Of a stretch of DNA of 64,000 nucleotides, positions 29,465-40,719 are shown in pieces; positions within the stretch are counted from its first letter, which is position 1, and every line of letters starts with the position of its first letter. The stretch spans positions 600,914 to 664,913 of the forward strand of contig CAWCVL010000005.1 in the NCBI GenBank assembly GCA_963798985.1. Direction: 5' to 3'. A program made the translations under genes and the position numbers. This DNA is from JACCTU01 sp963798985 (lineage in GTDB: Bacteria > Actinomycetota > Thermoleophilia > Gaiellales > Gaiellaceae). The notes below the pieces were generated by a model that ran no database searches, was not told the origin of the DNA, and saw only the letters and a program-made list of their open reading frames with translations.

Positions 29465-30685
29465 GTGCCTCGGACAGTCCTGCACATCCGCCAATCCGAC
29501 GCGCTGGGCGGCTCCGGGCGCTCCGCGTACCGCCTGCACTCGACGCTGCGCAAGCACGGGATGACGCTCGCGGATGCTCGTCGGGCAGCGGCGCACGACC
29601 GACCCGGACGTCCGCCCGCTCAAGCGCAACATCGCCTGGCGCGCCGGCGACCGGATCGCGGGGACGATCGCCGACTCGTTCGACCTCCAGTACGTCTTCT
29701 ACCCGTCGTCCTTCGGCGTCGCGTCGGACCCGTGGTTCCGCGACGCCGACGTCGTGCAGCTCTACAACACGCACGGCTCGTACTTCAGCCACACCGCGCT
29801 GCCGTTTCTCTCGCGGCTTCGCCCGGTCGTCTGGCGGCTGAGCGACATGTGGGCGTTCACCGGGCACGTCGCGTACTCGTACGACTGCGAGCGCTGGCGG
29901 CACGGCTGCGGCTCGTGCCCGTACCTCGGCGAGTACCCCGCGCTCTCGCGCGACACGACCGCCGCGCTCTGGCGCTGGAAGAACGCGGTCTACAAGCGAT
30001 CGAAGCTGACGATCGTCGCGCCTTCGCGCTGGATCGAGCGGCTCGCGTCGGAGAGCCCGCTGCTCTCGCGCTTCCCGATCGTGCGCATCCCGAACGGCAT
30101 CGACCTCGAGCGCTTCCGCCGCGTCGCCGCGCGAGGAGGCGCGCGCGCGGCTCGGGCTGCCGCAGGAGGGCCCGGTCGTGCTGTTCAGCGCACCGGACGT
30201 CTCCGACCGGCGCAAGGGCGGCGCGCTCCTGAACGCGGCGCTCGAGCGGCTGAACGGGCTGCCGTTCCGGCTGCTCGTCGCGGGTGCGAACGAGACGCCG
30301 CCGTTCCCGCGCTCGTTCTGGTCGCTGACGCACCTCGTCGACGAGGCCGAGATCGCGCTCTCGTACGCCGCCGCCGACGTGTTCGTGCTGCCCGACGCTC
30401 GCGGAGAACCTGCCGAACGCGGCGCTCGAGTCCGTCGCGTCGGGCACGCCGTGCGTCTCGTTCGACGTCGGCGGCGTGCCGGACGTCGTGCGGCACATGG
30501 AGACCGGCTACCTCGCGAAGCTCGGCGACGCCGACGCGCTCGCGGAGGGGATCCGGACGCTGCTGGCCGACGAGCCGCTGCGCGATCGGATGGGCGAGGC
30601 GTGCCGCGCGCTCGCCGAGGCGGAGTTCGGCGCCGAGCTCGAGGCGAAGCGCTTCGCCGACCTGTACGACGACGTCGCCGCCTGA
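29465..30685 (+). CDS. GT4 glycosyltransferase with cysteine-rich insert, frameshifted
   Basis: About 406 residues. VPRTVLHIRQSDALGGSGRS carries the glycine-rich acceptor loop; RMLVGQRRTTDPDVRPLKRN and LQYVFYPSSFGVASDPWF follow. A cysteine-containing segment, DCERWRHGCGSCPYLGEYP, is shared with the paralogue at 33,307-34,539 and may bind a metal or form disulfides. The donor domain gives VRIPNGIDLERF, LPNAALESVASGTPCVSFDV and GGVPDVVRHMETGYLAKLGD (the ExxxxGxP-type motif). Extra bases occur near 29,572, 30,128 and 30,405. The TGA overlaps the ATG of the second asparagine synthase (TGATG). Confidence 0.8.
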
Positions 30686-32431
30686 TGTGCGGGATCGCGG
30701 GTGTCGTCGGAGCGTGGGACGACGCGCTGCTCGAGCGTCTCGGCGCGTCGCTGCGCCACCGCGGCCCGGACGGCGGCGGCGTCGTGACCGAGGGCGACGT
30801 CGCGCTCGTCGCGCGCCGCCTCGCGATCCTCGACCTCGAGACCGGCGAGCAGCCGATGACCTCGCCGAGCGGGCGCTCGACGATCGTCTTCAACGGCGAG
30901 ATCTACAACGCGCCGGAGCTTCGCGCACGCCTCGAACGTGACGGGCCGCGTCTTCGCGACCGACCACTCCGACACGGAGGTCGTGCTCGCGTTGTGGGAG
31001 GAGCGCGGCGCGGAGGGGCTGCGCGAGCTGAACGGCATGTTCGCGTTCGCGCTCCTCGATCGCGAGCAGGGCGAGCTGGTGCTCGTGCGCGACCGGCTCG
31101 GGATCAAGCCGCTCTACTACAGCGACGCGCCGTTCGCGTTCGCGTCCGAGCTGCGCACGCTGCTGCACGTTCCCGGCATCGAGCGCGAGCTCGACCGCGA
31201 GAGCCTCTTCCACTACCTCAGCCTGCGCTTCGTTCCGGGCGAGCGCTCGATCCTGGCCGGCGTGAAGCGGCTTCCCCCGGGCACCTGCTCCGCTACGACC
31301 TCGAGAGCCGGGTGCCGAGCGTCCAGCGCTGGTGGAAGCTCGAGTTCGGGAGCGGCGGCGATCCCGGGGAGCTGCGCGAACGTCTGCGCGACGCGGTCGT
31401 TCGCTGGACGCTCGCCGACGTCCCCGTCGCCGTCTCGCTCTCGGGCGGGCTCGACTCGTCGGCCGTGACCGCGCTGCTCGCGGAGAGCGGCGCCCACGTG
31501 CGCACGTACTCGCTCGGCTTCGCAGGCGAGGACGACGAGCTGCCGCTCGCGCGCGCGCTCGCCGAGCGCTGGGGGACCGACCACCACGAGGCGGTCGTCG
31601 ACGCGGACGAGCTGCTCGACGATCTCCTGCAGATGGTCTGGTCGCTCGACGAGCCCTACGGCGGCGGGCTTCCCTCCTGGTACGTGTACCGCTTCATGGC
31701 CGAGGACGTGAAGGTCGGCCTGACGGGGACCGGCGGCGACGAGCTCTTCGGCAACTATCGCCGCTTCGTCCCGTTCGAGCAGGCGCGACTGCGGGCGCTT
31801 CGCCGCGGCGACGTGCGCCGCTACCACTTCGAGCCGTCGTACTACTTCACCGACGAGGAGAAGCGCGCGCTCGGTGTCGACGGGCCGGACACCTCGGCGC
31901 TGCTGCAGCGCGTCTACGACGAGAGCGGCAGCTCGCACCCGCGCGACTCGGTGCTCGTACCTGGACGTCGCGACGCAGCTTCCCGACGAGTTCCTGCACG
32001 TGACCGACCGGTTCTCGATGGCGTGGTCGCTCGAGGCGCGCACGCCGTTCCTCGACCACGAGCTCGTCGAGTACGTCGCGTCGCTGCCGCCCGAGCTGCG
32101 CACGGACGCCGACGACCCGAAGCGGCTGCTGCGCGCGGCCGTCGCCGACCTCCTCACGCCTGCCCACCTCGAGGCGCCGAAGCAGGGCTTCGTCTTTCCG
32201 CTCGAGCGCTGGCTGCGCGGCGAGCTGCGCCCGCTCGCGGAGCGGCTCGTCTCGCCGGAGCATCTGCGCGCGCAGGGCATCTTCCGCGAGGACGCGAACT
32301 TCCTCTCGCTCGACGCCGAGCGGCTCTGGCCGGTGCTGATGTTCCAGCTCTGGCACCTGCTCTACGTCGAGGAGGCGCTGACCGAGGCACCGACGTTCAG
32401 CTGGCGCGAGCTGACGGCCGGCGTCCGGTGA
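30685..32431 (+). CDS. asnB: Asparagine synthase (glutamine-hydrolysing) family, second copy, frameshifted
   Basis: About 581 residues. The Cys-2 nucleophile is in MCGIAGVVGAWDD; RHRGPDGGGVV, RRLAILDLETGEQPM and FNGEIYNAPELRARLE complete the glutaminase. The synthetase shows DVPVAVSLSGGLDSSAVTAL (PP-loop), YGGGLPSWYVYRFMAEDVKV, GLTGTGGDELFGNYRRFVPF and DRFSMAWSLEARTPFLDHEL. It is complete but diverged from the copy at 23,192-25,058. Extra bases fall near 30,945, 31,283 and 31,960. It follows a GT4 with overlapping stop and start and is followed convergently by a methyltransferase, the same three gene types as around the first copy. Confidence 0.85.
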
Positions 32432-33295
32432 CGACGATCCCGTTCCCGCCGTAGCGCACGTCCGCGTCGACGAGCCCGGCCTCCCGCACCCACTCCTGCA
32501 CCGTCTCGAGCGTCTGCGGCTCGTCGTAGCGCGGCGAGAGGGCGTCGAAGGTGTCGAGCACGGCCCACGCGACGAGCTCCTCCTCGTCGAGCGGGTACAG
32601 GCCGGTGTAGTTCCAGCACGGCACGACCGCCGTCAGGAAGCGACCGAGCTTCGGCACGCGCGCGAGCCGCGTGTCGACAGGGAGCCAGCGCGGCACGTAC
32701 CACTCGACGATCCGGCGCAGCCGGTCGCGCGGCATGCGGCGTCGTGAGCGGGCGCCACAGGGTCTTCGCCGACCAGCGGTCGACGTACGGCTGCTTGCGG
32801 TAGACGTCGGCGGCGAGCCACTCGCCGTAGCGGGTCGCGCGTCAGGAACGCACGCCGCGGGTCGGGCGTGTGCTGGAGCACGCCGAAGCAGAGCACGCGG
32901 TCGAACGCGCCCTCCGCGAACGGCAGGTCGAAGAGGTCGGCCTGCGCGAGGTGGAGCCGTGCGTGCTCGCCGAGGTTGGCGCGCGCGGCGTCGACCGCCG
33001 ACGACGCGTCCACCGCCCAGACCTCCGCGCCTGCGTCGAGCAGGACCTCCGTGAAGCGTCCCGCGCCGCAGCCGAGCTCGAGCACCGCTCTGGCCGGTGA
33101 GGTCCTCCGGCCAGCGCGTCCCCTCGAAGAGCCGCGCGCGCGAGAGCGGCTTGCCGGTGACGGAGTCGAGCTGGACGCGCCGCCAGCGGTTCCACTGGTC
33201 GCCGAAGCTCTCCGCGTAGCCGTCGTCGGGCACGAAGCGCGGAATCCCGTTCCGGACGGTGAGTGGCTCGCGGGAGAACAGGGGCGGCTCGCCAT
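32397..33295 (-). CDS. SAM-dependent methyltransferase with HxF-type N terminus, frameshifted
   Basis: About 298 residues. GIPRFVPDDGYAESFGDQWN is typical of a Methyltransf_11 group with a short N-terminal Trm112-like remnant. Motif I is VLELGCGAGRFTEVLLDAGA, then VWAVDASSAVDAARANLGEH, QADLFDLPFAEGAFDRVLCF and GVLQHTPDPRRAFLT. The tail has VPKLGRFLTAVVPCWNYTGL. Shifts lie near 33,085, 32,835 and 32,745. The ATG at 33295 is in a different frame from RFVPDDG, so either an early shift occurs or translation starts at the GTG at 33233. It overlaps the convergent asparagine synthase by 35 bases and is 11 bases from the next divergent gene. Confidence 0.75.
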
Positions 33296-33306
33296 ACTAA
33301 GCCGCT

Positions 33307-34539
33307 GTGTCGTCGCTGAACGTCCTGCACATCAGCGAGTCGGACGCGGCCGGCGGCGCAGGCCGCGCTGCGTACAAGCTGCACCGCGGCCTCAACGGTC
33401 TCGGGCACGTGTCGCGCATGCTCGTCGGGCGGAAGGTGACCCCGGACACCGACATCCGGCCGCTGAAGCGAAACCTGCTCTGGCGCGCGCTCGACCGCGC
33501 GTCGGGCGAGCTGTTCGACCTGCTCAGCCTCCAGTACGTCTTCTACCCGTCGTCGTTCGGCGTGCTCGCCGACGCGTGGTTCCGCTCGGCGTCCGTCGTC
33601 CAGCTGCACAACCTGCACGGCTCGTACTTCGGCTTCACCGCGCTTGCCGGCGATCTCCCGTCTGCGACCAGTCGTGTGGCAGCTGCACGACCAGTGGGGG
33701 CTGACCGGGCACGTCGCGTACTCGCTCGACTGCGAGCGCTGGCGCCACGGCTGCGGCATGTGCCCGTACCTCGGCGAGTATCCGCGCCTGCGCCACGACA
33801 GGACGGCGCTCCTCTACCGCCTCAAGGACCGCGTCTACGAGAGCTCGCGCCTGAACCTCGTCGTGCCGTCGCGCTGGATGGCGGACATCGTCGCGGCGAG
33901 CCCGCTGCTCAACCGCTTCCCCGTGCACTACATCCCGACGGGCATCGACATCGACGTCTTCAAGCCGGGCGACCAGGACGAGGCGCGCGAGCGGCTCGGC
34001 CTGCCGCTCGACCGCAGGATCATCTTCTTCGCCGCCGCGCAACATCAACGAGCGCCGCAAGGGCCTGCACCTGCTCGCCGAGGCGCTGCGCCGGCTCGAC
34101 GAGCCGCCGCTGCTCGTGGTCGCGGGCAACGGCACGGTCGCGCGCGGGATCGAGACGCGCTACCTCGGCGCGGTGCTCGACGAGGAGATCCTCGCGGACG
34201 CCTACCGCGCCGCCGACGTGTTCGCCGTGCCGACGCTCGCCGACGTGCTCACGCAGACCGCGCCGGAGAGCATCGCGTGCGGGACGCCGTGCGTCTCGTT
34301 CGACCGCGGCGGCGTGATCGACGTCGTGCGCCATCTGGAGACGGGCTACCAGGCGAGGTTCGGCGACGTCGACGATCTCGCGCGCGGGCTGACGACGCTG
34401 CTCGGCGACTCGGAGCTGCTCGCGCGGCTCGTCGCGCCGCTGCCGCGAGGTGGCGGAGACGGAGTTCGCCGTCCAGCAGCAGGTGGAGCGCTACGCCGCG
34501 CTCTACGAGGAGCTCGCCGTTGGCCCGCCCGCTCGTTAG
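33307..34539 (+). CDS. GT4 glycosyltransferase with cysteine-rich insert, frameshifted
   Basis: Paralogue of the GT4 at 29,465-30,685, about 410 residues. VSSLNVLHISESDAAGGAGR, RMLVGRKVTPDTDIRPLKRN and LQYVFYPSSFGVLADAWF match it nearly block for block, as does DCERWRHGCGMCPYLGEYP. The donor domain gives YIPTGIDIDVFKPGD, INERRKGLHLLAEALRRLDE and TAPESIACGTPCVSFDRG. Extra bases lie near 33,650, 34,035 and 34,440; the last frame runs through EVAETEFAVQQQVERYAALY to a TAG at 34537-34539. Its end overlaps the next gene by 20 bases. Confidence 0.8.
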
Positions 34540-35397
34540 CGTCGTCGTCCCGTCGTACCAGCAGGGGCGGTTCCTCGAGCGAGGCGCTCGAGCTCGGTGC
34601 TCGAGCAGGAGTACGAGCCGCTCGAGGTGCGTCGTCGTGGACGGCGGCTCGACCGACGGGAGCGTCGAGGTGATCCGCCGCTACGAGGACCGGCTCGCGT
34701 GGTGGACGAGCGAGCCGGACAGCGGCCAGGCGCAGGCGCTGAACAAGGGCTTCGCGCGCGCGGGCGGCGACGTGCTCGGCTGGCTCGCCTCCGACGACGT
34801 GCTCGTGCCCGGCGCGATCGCGCGGGTCGTCGACGAGCTCGAGCGGCGGCCCGACTCTTGCTCGTCTACGGCGAGGCGCTGTTCGTCGACGAGGGCGGCG
34901 CGCGAGCTCTTCGCGCTCGAGCCGCGCCCGTTCGACGTCGAGGCGATGGTGCGCGCGTGCGCGAACCACGTCGTCCAGCCGGGCTCGCTCTTCCGTCGGC
35001 GTGCCTGGGAGCTCGCGGGCCGCTCGAACGAGGCACGCGTCACTACCTCTTCGACTTCGAGTTCGTGCTCGCGGTCGGTCGCGGCGGGCGCGTCGTGCCG
35101 ATCCCCGACCGGCTCGCGCTCTACCGCGTGCACCCGGAGTCGAAGTCGGGCGGCGGCTCGCTGCTGAAGGCGCGCGACTACGTGCGCTTCGCGGACGAGT
35201 TCCTCGCCGGCTCGGGGCTGCCGGGCGCCGACGAGGGTCGCGGCAGCGCATACCTCGCCGCCGGCGACTACTTCTACGACGCGGGCGAGCTCGCGGAGCG
35301 CGAGCCGCGCACTGCTGCCGGTCGCTGCGGCTGAAGCCCGTCGCGGCGCGGCGCGGGGCTGCTCGCGCGAACGCTTGCTCGCTCGGTGGTGCCGTGA
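34520..35397 (+). CDS. GT2 glycosyltransferase, many frameshifts
   Basis: About 290 residues. LARPLVSVVVPSYQQGRFLE is the first beta-strand of the GT-A fold, VVVVDGGSTDGSVEVIRRYE the nucleotide site, GWLASDDVLVPGAIARVVDE the DxD, then VVQPGSLFRRRAWELAG and HYLFDFEFVLAVGRGGRVVP. The acceptor end is YRVHPESKSGGGSLLKARDY. Extra bases recur at 34,580, 34,597, 34,627 and 34,895, and one base may be missing near 34,858. The TTG at 34520 lies within the end of the GT4 gene; the TGA at 35395-35397 overlaps the GTG of the next. Confidence 0.75.
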
Positions 35398-36408
35398 TCC
35401 GCGCTCGGGATCGACGCGACCTCCGTCGCCCCCGACGGGAAGGGCATCGCGCGCGTGCAGCGCGGGACCGTTCGTGCGCTCGCCGAGCTCGGCCGCTTCG
35501 AGCTCGTCGTCTACGCGCGCCACCCGGAGGAGCTGCCCGAGGTGCGCGCGAAGCGCGTGACGTCGCGGCCGACGCTCGCGTGGGAGCAGGTCGGGCTCGC
35601 GCGGGCGGCGCGCGACGGTCGACGTGCTGCTGACGTGGACCGAGCGGCTGCCGCTCGTCGGCGCGCGGACGCTTCGTCGTCTGGCTGTTCGAGCCGCCGA
35701 CGCACCGGATCGAGCAGAACCGCGCGCGTCGGCGCGCGCGCGTGGCAGCGCGGCAGCGACATCGTCACGCTCGCGCTCTGGCGGCGGAGCCTCGGCCGCG
35801 CCGCGCGTCGTCCTCACCGGCTCGCAGGCGACCGCCGACGCGGTCCCGACGTCGCGGCCGCGCGGCCGCTCTACCCGGGCCTCGACGAGCGCTTCTCGCC
35901 CGGGCTCGGAGCGCGACGGCGTCCGTGCTGCACATCGGCTCGAACGACCCGCGCGACGACACGCGCGACCGCTGCTCGCCGCGGCCGCGCGCGCGCGGGC
36001 GAGCGGCTCGTCGTCGTCGGCGGCTACGCGGGGCCGGCCGACGGGGCGCGAGCTCGTCGGGCGCGTCACCGACGACGAGCTGGTCGAGCTCTACCGCCGC
36101 GCCGACGCGTTCGTCGACACGAGCCTCTACGAGGGCTTCGGCTTCCAGGTGCTCGAGGCGATGGCGTGCGGCACGCCGGTCGTCGCGTCCGACACGACGT
36201 CGATCCCCGAGCTCGTCGGCGACGCCGCGCTGCTCTGCCCGCCGCGGCGACGTGGACGCGTTCGCCGCGGCGCTGCGTCGGCTGCGCGCCGAGGACGGAC
36301 TGGCGGACGATCTGCGCCGTCGCGGACTCGCGCGCGCCGCCGAGTTCACGTGGGAGCGCACCGCGCGGCGAGCTCGCCGACGCGCTCGAGGAGGCTGCGC
36401 GCTCGTGA
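35394..36408 (+). CDS. GT4 glycosyltransferase, many frameshifts
   Basis: About 335 residues, reassembled from eight or more segments. LGIDATSVAPDGKGIARVQR is the glycine-rich acceptor loop typical of mannosyltransferase-like GT4s; RHPEELPEVRAKRVTSRPTL follows. The middle is badly broken (35,620-36,050). The donor side is clear: VTDDELVELYRRADAFVDTS, LYEGFGFQVLEAMACGTPVV (E-x7-E) and ASDTTSIPELVGDAALLCPP. The end reads RARAAEFTWERTARELADAL. The GTG at 35394 overlaps the GT2 stop; the TGA at 36406-36408 overlaps the next GTG. Confidence 0.7.
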
Positions 36409-37446
36409 TCGCGTTCGTGCACGGCCTGCGCAACTGGGGCGCGGTCGAGGAGTACGTCGCCGCGCTCGTGCGCGGCGCTGCGGCGAGCGCGGCGAGCGAG
36501 TCGCGCTGCTCTATCCCGACGATCGCGGCGCTCGCGCCGTTCGCGGAGCTCGGCGCCGCGGGCGGAACCTTCGACCTCGACGCGCCCGGGCCTCACCCGT
36601 CGACTACGGCGCGAGCTGCGCCGGCTGCGACCCGGCGATCGTCCACGTGACGGACGTCTTCCCGCAGGCGCATCGTCGCCGCGCGGCTCGCCGGGCGTTC
36701 GGCGCCTGTTCGTCACGCACCACACGCCCGAGCTCCCGCGCCGCGACAACCTCGCCGGGCGCGCGCTGGCAGCGCGCTCGGCTGGGCGATCGCGGCCCGA
36801 GGTGGTCTACACGTCGGAGACCGACCGCGCGTCCGACGGACGCAGGCTGCGCACGCACGTCGTCCCGCTCGGGATCGACCTCGAGCGCTTCGCGCGCGGG
36901 CACGCCGCGTCCTCGACGGACGCATCGTCGGCAACGTCGCCCGGCTCGCCGAGCAGAAGGGCCACCGCGACCTGATCGCGGCAGCGCCGCGCGTGCTCGA
37001 GCGTCATCCGGACGTGCGCTTCGTCGATCGCGGGCGACGGCGAGCTTCGTGCGAGAGCTCGAGGCGCTCGCCGCGCCGCTCGGCGACCGCTTCGAGCTTC
37101 TCGGCGAGCGCCGCGACGTGCCCGACCTGCTCGCGTCCTTCGACGTGTTCGCGTTCCCGTCGCGCTTCGAGGGCCTCTGCCTCGCGGTGATCGAGGCGCA
37201 GGCGGCGGGCGTGCCGGTCGTCGCGACGCCCGTCGGCGGGATCCGCGAGACGGTCGTCGACGGCGAGACGGGCTGCCTCGTCCCGGTCGGCGACGTCGAG
37301 GCGCTCGCCGAGCGGATCTCCTGGTGCCTCGACCACCCGGAGGAGGCCCGGCGCGTCGCCGACCGAGGCGCGTGCGCGCGTGCGCTCGAGCGTTCGCGGT
37401 CGAGCGGATGGTCGCGGAGACGCTCGCGCTCTACGGGATCTCGTAG
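36405..37446 (+). CDS. GT4 glycosyltransferase, many frameshifts
   Basis: About 345 residues. VIAFVHGLRNWGAVEEYVAA is the acceptor-domain start, then IVHVTDVFPQA, VTHHTPELPRRDNLAGRA, VVPLGIDLERFARG and IVGNVARLAEQKGHRDLIAA. The donor region is LLASFDVFAFPSRFEGLCLA and VIEAQAAGVPVVATPVGGIR. At least eight shifts fall between 36,480 and 37,385. This is the last of four tightly coupled glycosyltransferase genes (33,307-37,446). It ends ISxTAG at 37446 and overlaps the convergent membrane-protein gene by 16 bases. Confidence 0.75.
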
Positions 37447-39286
37447 AGCACGTACTCGTCGTTCGCGTAGAGGCGCCCGAACGAGCGCGGCAGACGGTCG
37501 GTCGTCGCGAGCGACCGCGTAGTACGACGAGTACGCGCGCGACAGGTCGAGCTCGTCCGGGCGGCGTGCGGCCCGCCAGGACGGCCTGGTTCGCCGCGAG
37601 CTTGCGATCGCGGTCCTCCTCGTGCGAGACCAGCCTCCCGTCGTACCAGCCGGCGATGTAGAGCTGACGCCCGGCGATCGCGGGATAGTTGTTCCAGCCC
37701 GCGTGCGGCGTGACCTCGATCCCCGTGAGGGTCGTGAAGACGAGCGCGTCTTCGGGCACGCGGTTCTCGACCTCGCTCCAGATGTCGTGGTCGGCGGTCG
37801 TGATCGCGACGGCGGGGTCGTCGACGCCGCCGCGGACCGCGATCGCGAGTGCGGCCGCCGCAGCGGCCGCGACGATGCCCGCGCGGACGAGCGCGCGCGA
37901 CCTGACCATGCCGGCGCCGAGCGCGACCAGGAGGGCGAGCATCAGCAGGAAGCCCGGCTGCGGGCCGAGCGGCTCTCGCGCTGCGACCGCGAACGCCAGC
38001 AGCGCGCCTGACGCGAGGGCCAGGCGCAGGTCGAGCCGCACGCCGCTGAGCACGAGCAGTGCGGCGAGGAAGATCTCGGTCACCAGCGCGACGTCGAAGC
38101 CGTAGCCCGAGAGGAGCCACGACGGCAGGACGGTCGCGACGATCGCGACGAAGAGCCCCCAGGATCTGGCTCGCGCCAGTGCAGTGAGCAGCACGACCTC
38201 GCCCGCGACGAGGCAGGCAAGCCCGAGCGAGCGGATGTCCGGGTCGCCGTCCGTGAGCCCGCGCAGCGCATCCAGCGGAAGCGCCTTCGGCTTCGCGAGC
38301 CCGGCATACCAGCTCGCGAACGCGAACAGGAGCCCGATCACGGCCGCCGCGCCGAGCGCGAGCACAGCCGCTCCGATCAGCGCGACGCGTCGGAAGTCGG
38401 GTCGGGAGCGGTGGCGCTCCACGAGACCGGCGACGAGCAGCAGGCCGAGCGCCATGATCGCGACCACCTTCGTCTGGAAGTAGTCGAGCGCGACGACCGA
38501 GCTCAGCACCACGAGCCAGCGCGTGTCGAGCTCGTCGCGCCACACGCGCCAGATCGAGAACACGAGCGGCAGCGCGAAGGCGGCCGGCGGCGTCTCGGTG
38601 ATCCACGACGGGTAGGGCACGATCGCGACGGCGAGCAGCGCAGCCGCGATGCCGACGAGCGGTGCGGGAATCGGCCGGTCTTCCACGAAGAGCGCGATCC
38701 CAATGCACAGGGACACCGCGGCGAACGTCGGCAGGGTCGCGGCCTGGAACAGGATCGGGTCGAAGCCCGGCAGCCACGAGAGCACCGCGCCGACGAAGCT
38801 CGTGCCCGCCTCGGAGTAGATGATCGTCTCGCCTTCCGCGAGCGGGTCGCGGAACGGCACGATCGATTGGGCCGCGCTGACGACCTTGGCCATGTACCAG
38901 AGCATCCCGCCGTAGGCAGCCGAGTCGAGGTCGTCCGTCGGGCCGTGCAACAGCGCGCCGAGCCCGGCGCCGAACGCCGCTGAGCCGAGCGTCGCGATGG
39001 CGAGCGTCCCGCCGCCGAGCGGCAACCGAGCAGCCCGCGCGCCGATCACGACTGCCGCGAGGACGACGACCACGGAGACCACGCCGAGCGGCCGCCAGAG
39101 GAGCGGCGGCACCGCTGCGGCCATGACCACGAAGAGCCCGAGCGGATACGCGTCCAGGAGCGACCGCGGGTCGCGCGGCCGACGCAGGAGCACGAGGCAC
39201 CCCGAGCCGACGAGCCAGACGAGCGCTGCGAGCGCGAGCCCGAGCGCGGTGTGGAGCGCGATCGAGAGGGCGAGCGCCGACGTCAC
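37431..39286 (-). CDS. GT-C-like multi-pass membrane protein with C-terminal tail, two frameshifts
   Basis: About 618 residues and twelve or so hydrophobic segments, starting VTSALALSIALHTALGLALA. The loop AAYGGMLWYMAKVVSAAQSI and PFRDPLAEGETIIYSEAGTS hold the acidic residues expected of a GT-C catalytic loop. The soluble tail has PEDALVFTTLTGIEVTPHAG, then WNNYPAIAGRQLYIAGWYDG, closely matched in the paralogue at 41,723-43,523. Only two shifts (near 37,570 and 37,515) are needed, both in the tail. The GTG at 39286 overlaps the previous stop. Role inferred: extracytoplasmic transfer of a sugar from a polyprenyl-phosphate donor. Confidence 0.6.
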
Positions 39287-40719
39287 GGGGCTTCGTAGAT
39301 CCTGGCGCCGTTGAGCTCCGTGACGAGCCGGTACCCCGCGGCGCGTGCGGCGCCGTCGTAGTCGGGCACAGGCGGAAGCACGTGCCAGAGCTTCACGACG
39401 ACCAGTCGTGTTCGGCGCGCGCGGATCAGCGCCTCGACCTCTTCGTCCGTGATCAGGTGGTTGCGCCGCGCTTCGTCCGGCTCGAGCGGCTCCGCGTCGT
39501 GTGGCCCGAAGTCGTTCTCCAGCCCGGGCACGGGTCTCGCGTGCGTGCCGAACAGGTAGCCAGGCCACGACGCCAGCACCTCTTCGCCCGGCGTCGTCCG
39601 CGCGTCGATGAAGTCAGCGACCTCCTGCACGCGGTACGGGCGGTCCTCGGGAGACGCCCGGACGATCCGGACGTACTCCACCGGGGCGAACACGAGGTAC
39701 GCGAGGAGCCAGACGGCCCCCGCCGCTGCGAACAGCGTGCGCGTCGCAGGCGGCCCGTCCCCGACACTGCGCACGAGCTCGACGACGCCGACGATGAGGA
39801 ACGGCACGGTCGTCGCGAAGTACTGCGTGTAGGTCGGGGTCGGGAGCAGCGCGGTGATCGCGAGCAGCCCCGCGACGAGGAACCAGAGCGGCAAGTGTCC
39901 GCGATCGCGGCGCGCCACGATCGCAGCCACGACGGCGGCTCCGCCGAGCAGCAGGTACTGCGTGACGGGCCTCGAGTCCGTCGCGATCCCGAGCAGGTTG
40001 GCGACGACCTTGCCCTTCTGCTCGAAGTCGCCGACGAGCCCGCCCTCGCTCCGCACCCCGTGCACGCCGAGGTTGCCGAACAGGAAGCCTCTCGGGTCGA
40101 GCGCAAAGACGAGGAGCGTCGGTACGAGCGCGAACGCGAAACCGGCGCTGTAGCGGAGCAGGCCCCGTCCCGTCCTCACCGACTCCCACGCGAACGCGAT
40201 CGCCGCGCCGACCACGAGCGCCCGGGTCTGCACTGCGAGCGAGGCGAGCACACCCGCGGCGAGCCACGCGCGCGGTCCAGGCTCTCCGCGCGCGATCAGG
40301 ACATAGGCACCGAACATCAGCGCCGTCGCGAGGGCGTACGTCTTCACGGGCGGGTACCACGTGAACACGAGCGTCGACGTCGCGAACAGCACGCTTCCCA
40401 GGAGTGCGGCCCGAAGCCCGAACCGGACGAACAGATGCCGTGTCAGGAGCACTGCCGTCACCAGGCCCAGCACGAGTGAGAGTGAGCGCAACACGAGCCA
40501 GTGCTCGCCGAGCACTTCGGCCCAGGCGCCGTAGACGTACGGGAGGAGCGGTGTCTGGGTGTAGAAGAAGTCGCGGTACGGAACGACGCCGTCGAGCACG
40601 AGGGCGGCCGCGGCGGCGTAGCTGCCCTCGTCCACGTCGACGAAGCGGAGTGCTGCGAACGGGGCGAGGGTCAGCGCCGGAAGCAGCGCCACCGGCAGCC
40701 ACAGCCAGCGTTCGCGCAC
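39283..40719 (-). CDS. GT-C (GT39/PMT-like) membrane glycosyltransferase
   Basis: An intact 478-residue protein with about eleven hydrophobic segments. The first loop reads RFVDVDEGSYAAAAALVLDG then VVPYRDFFYTQTPLLPYVYG, the classic GT39/ArnT catalytic pattern (DEG-Y...G..PYRDF). FTWYPPVKTYALATALMFGA and FALDPRGFLFGNLGVHGVRS are later loops, and the C-terminal tail ends RLVTELNGARIYEAP. This is the best-preserved GT-C enzyme in the window. It uses lipid-phosphate sugars on the outer face of the membrane. The GtrB/DPM-like GT2 directly upstream (stop and start adjacent) could make that donor. Confidence 0.8.
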   Translation of the reverse strand: MRERWLWLPVALLPALTLAPFAALRFVDVDEGSYAAAAALVLDGVVPYRDFFYTQTPLLPYVYGAWAEVLGEHWLVLRSLSLVLGLVTAVLLTRHLFVRFGLRAALLGSVLFATSTLVFTWYPPVKTYALATALMFGAYVLIARGEPGPRAWLAAGVLASLAVQTRALVVGAAIAFAWESVRTGRGLLRYSAGFAFALVPTLLVFALDPRGFLFGNLGVHGVRSEGGLVGDFEQKGKVVANLLGIATDSRPVTQYLLLGGAAVVAAIVARRDRGHLPLWFLVAGLLAITALLPTPTYTQYFATTVPFLIVGVVELVRSVGDGPPATRTLFAAAGAVWLLAYLVFAPVEYVRIVRASPEDRPYRVQEVADFIDARTTPGEEVLASWPGYLFGTHARPVPGLENDFGPHDAEPLEPDEARRNHLITDEEVEALIRARRTRLVVVKLWHVLPPVPDYDGAARAAGYRLVTELNGARIYEAP

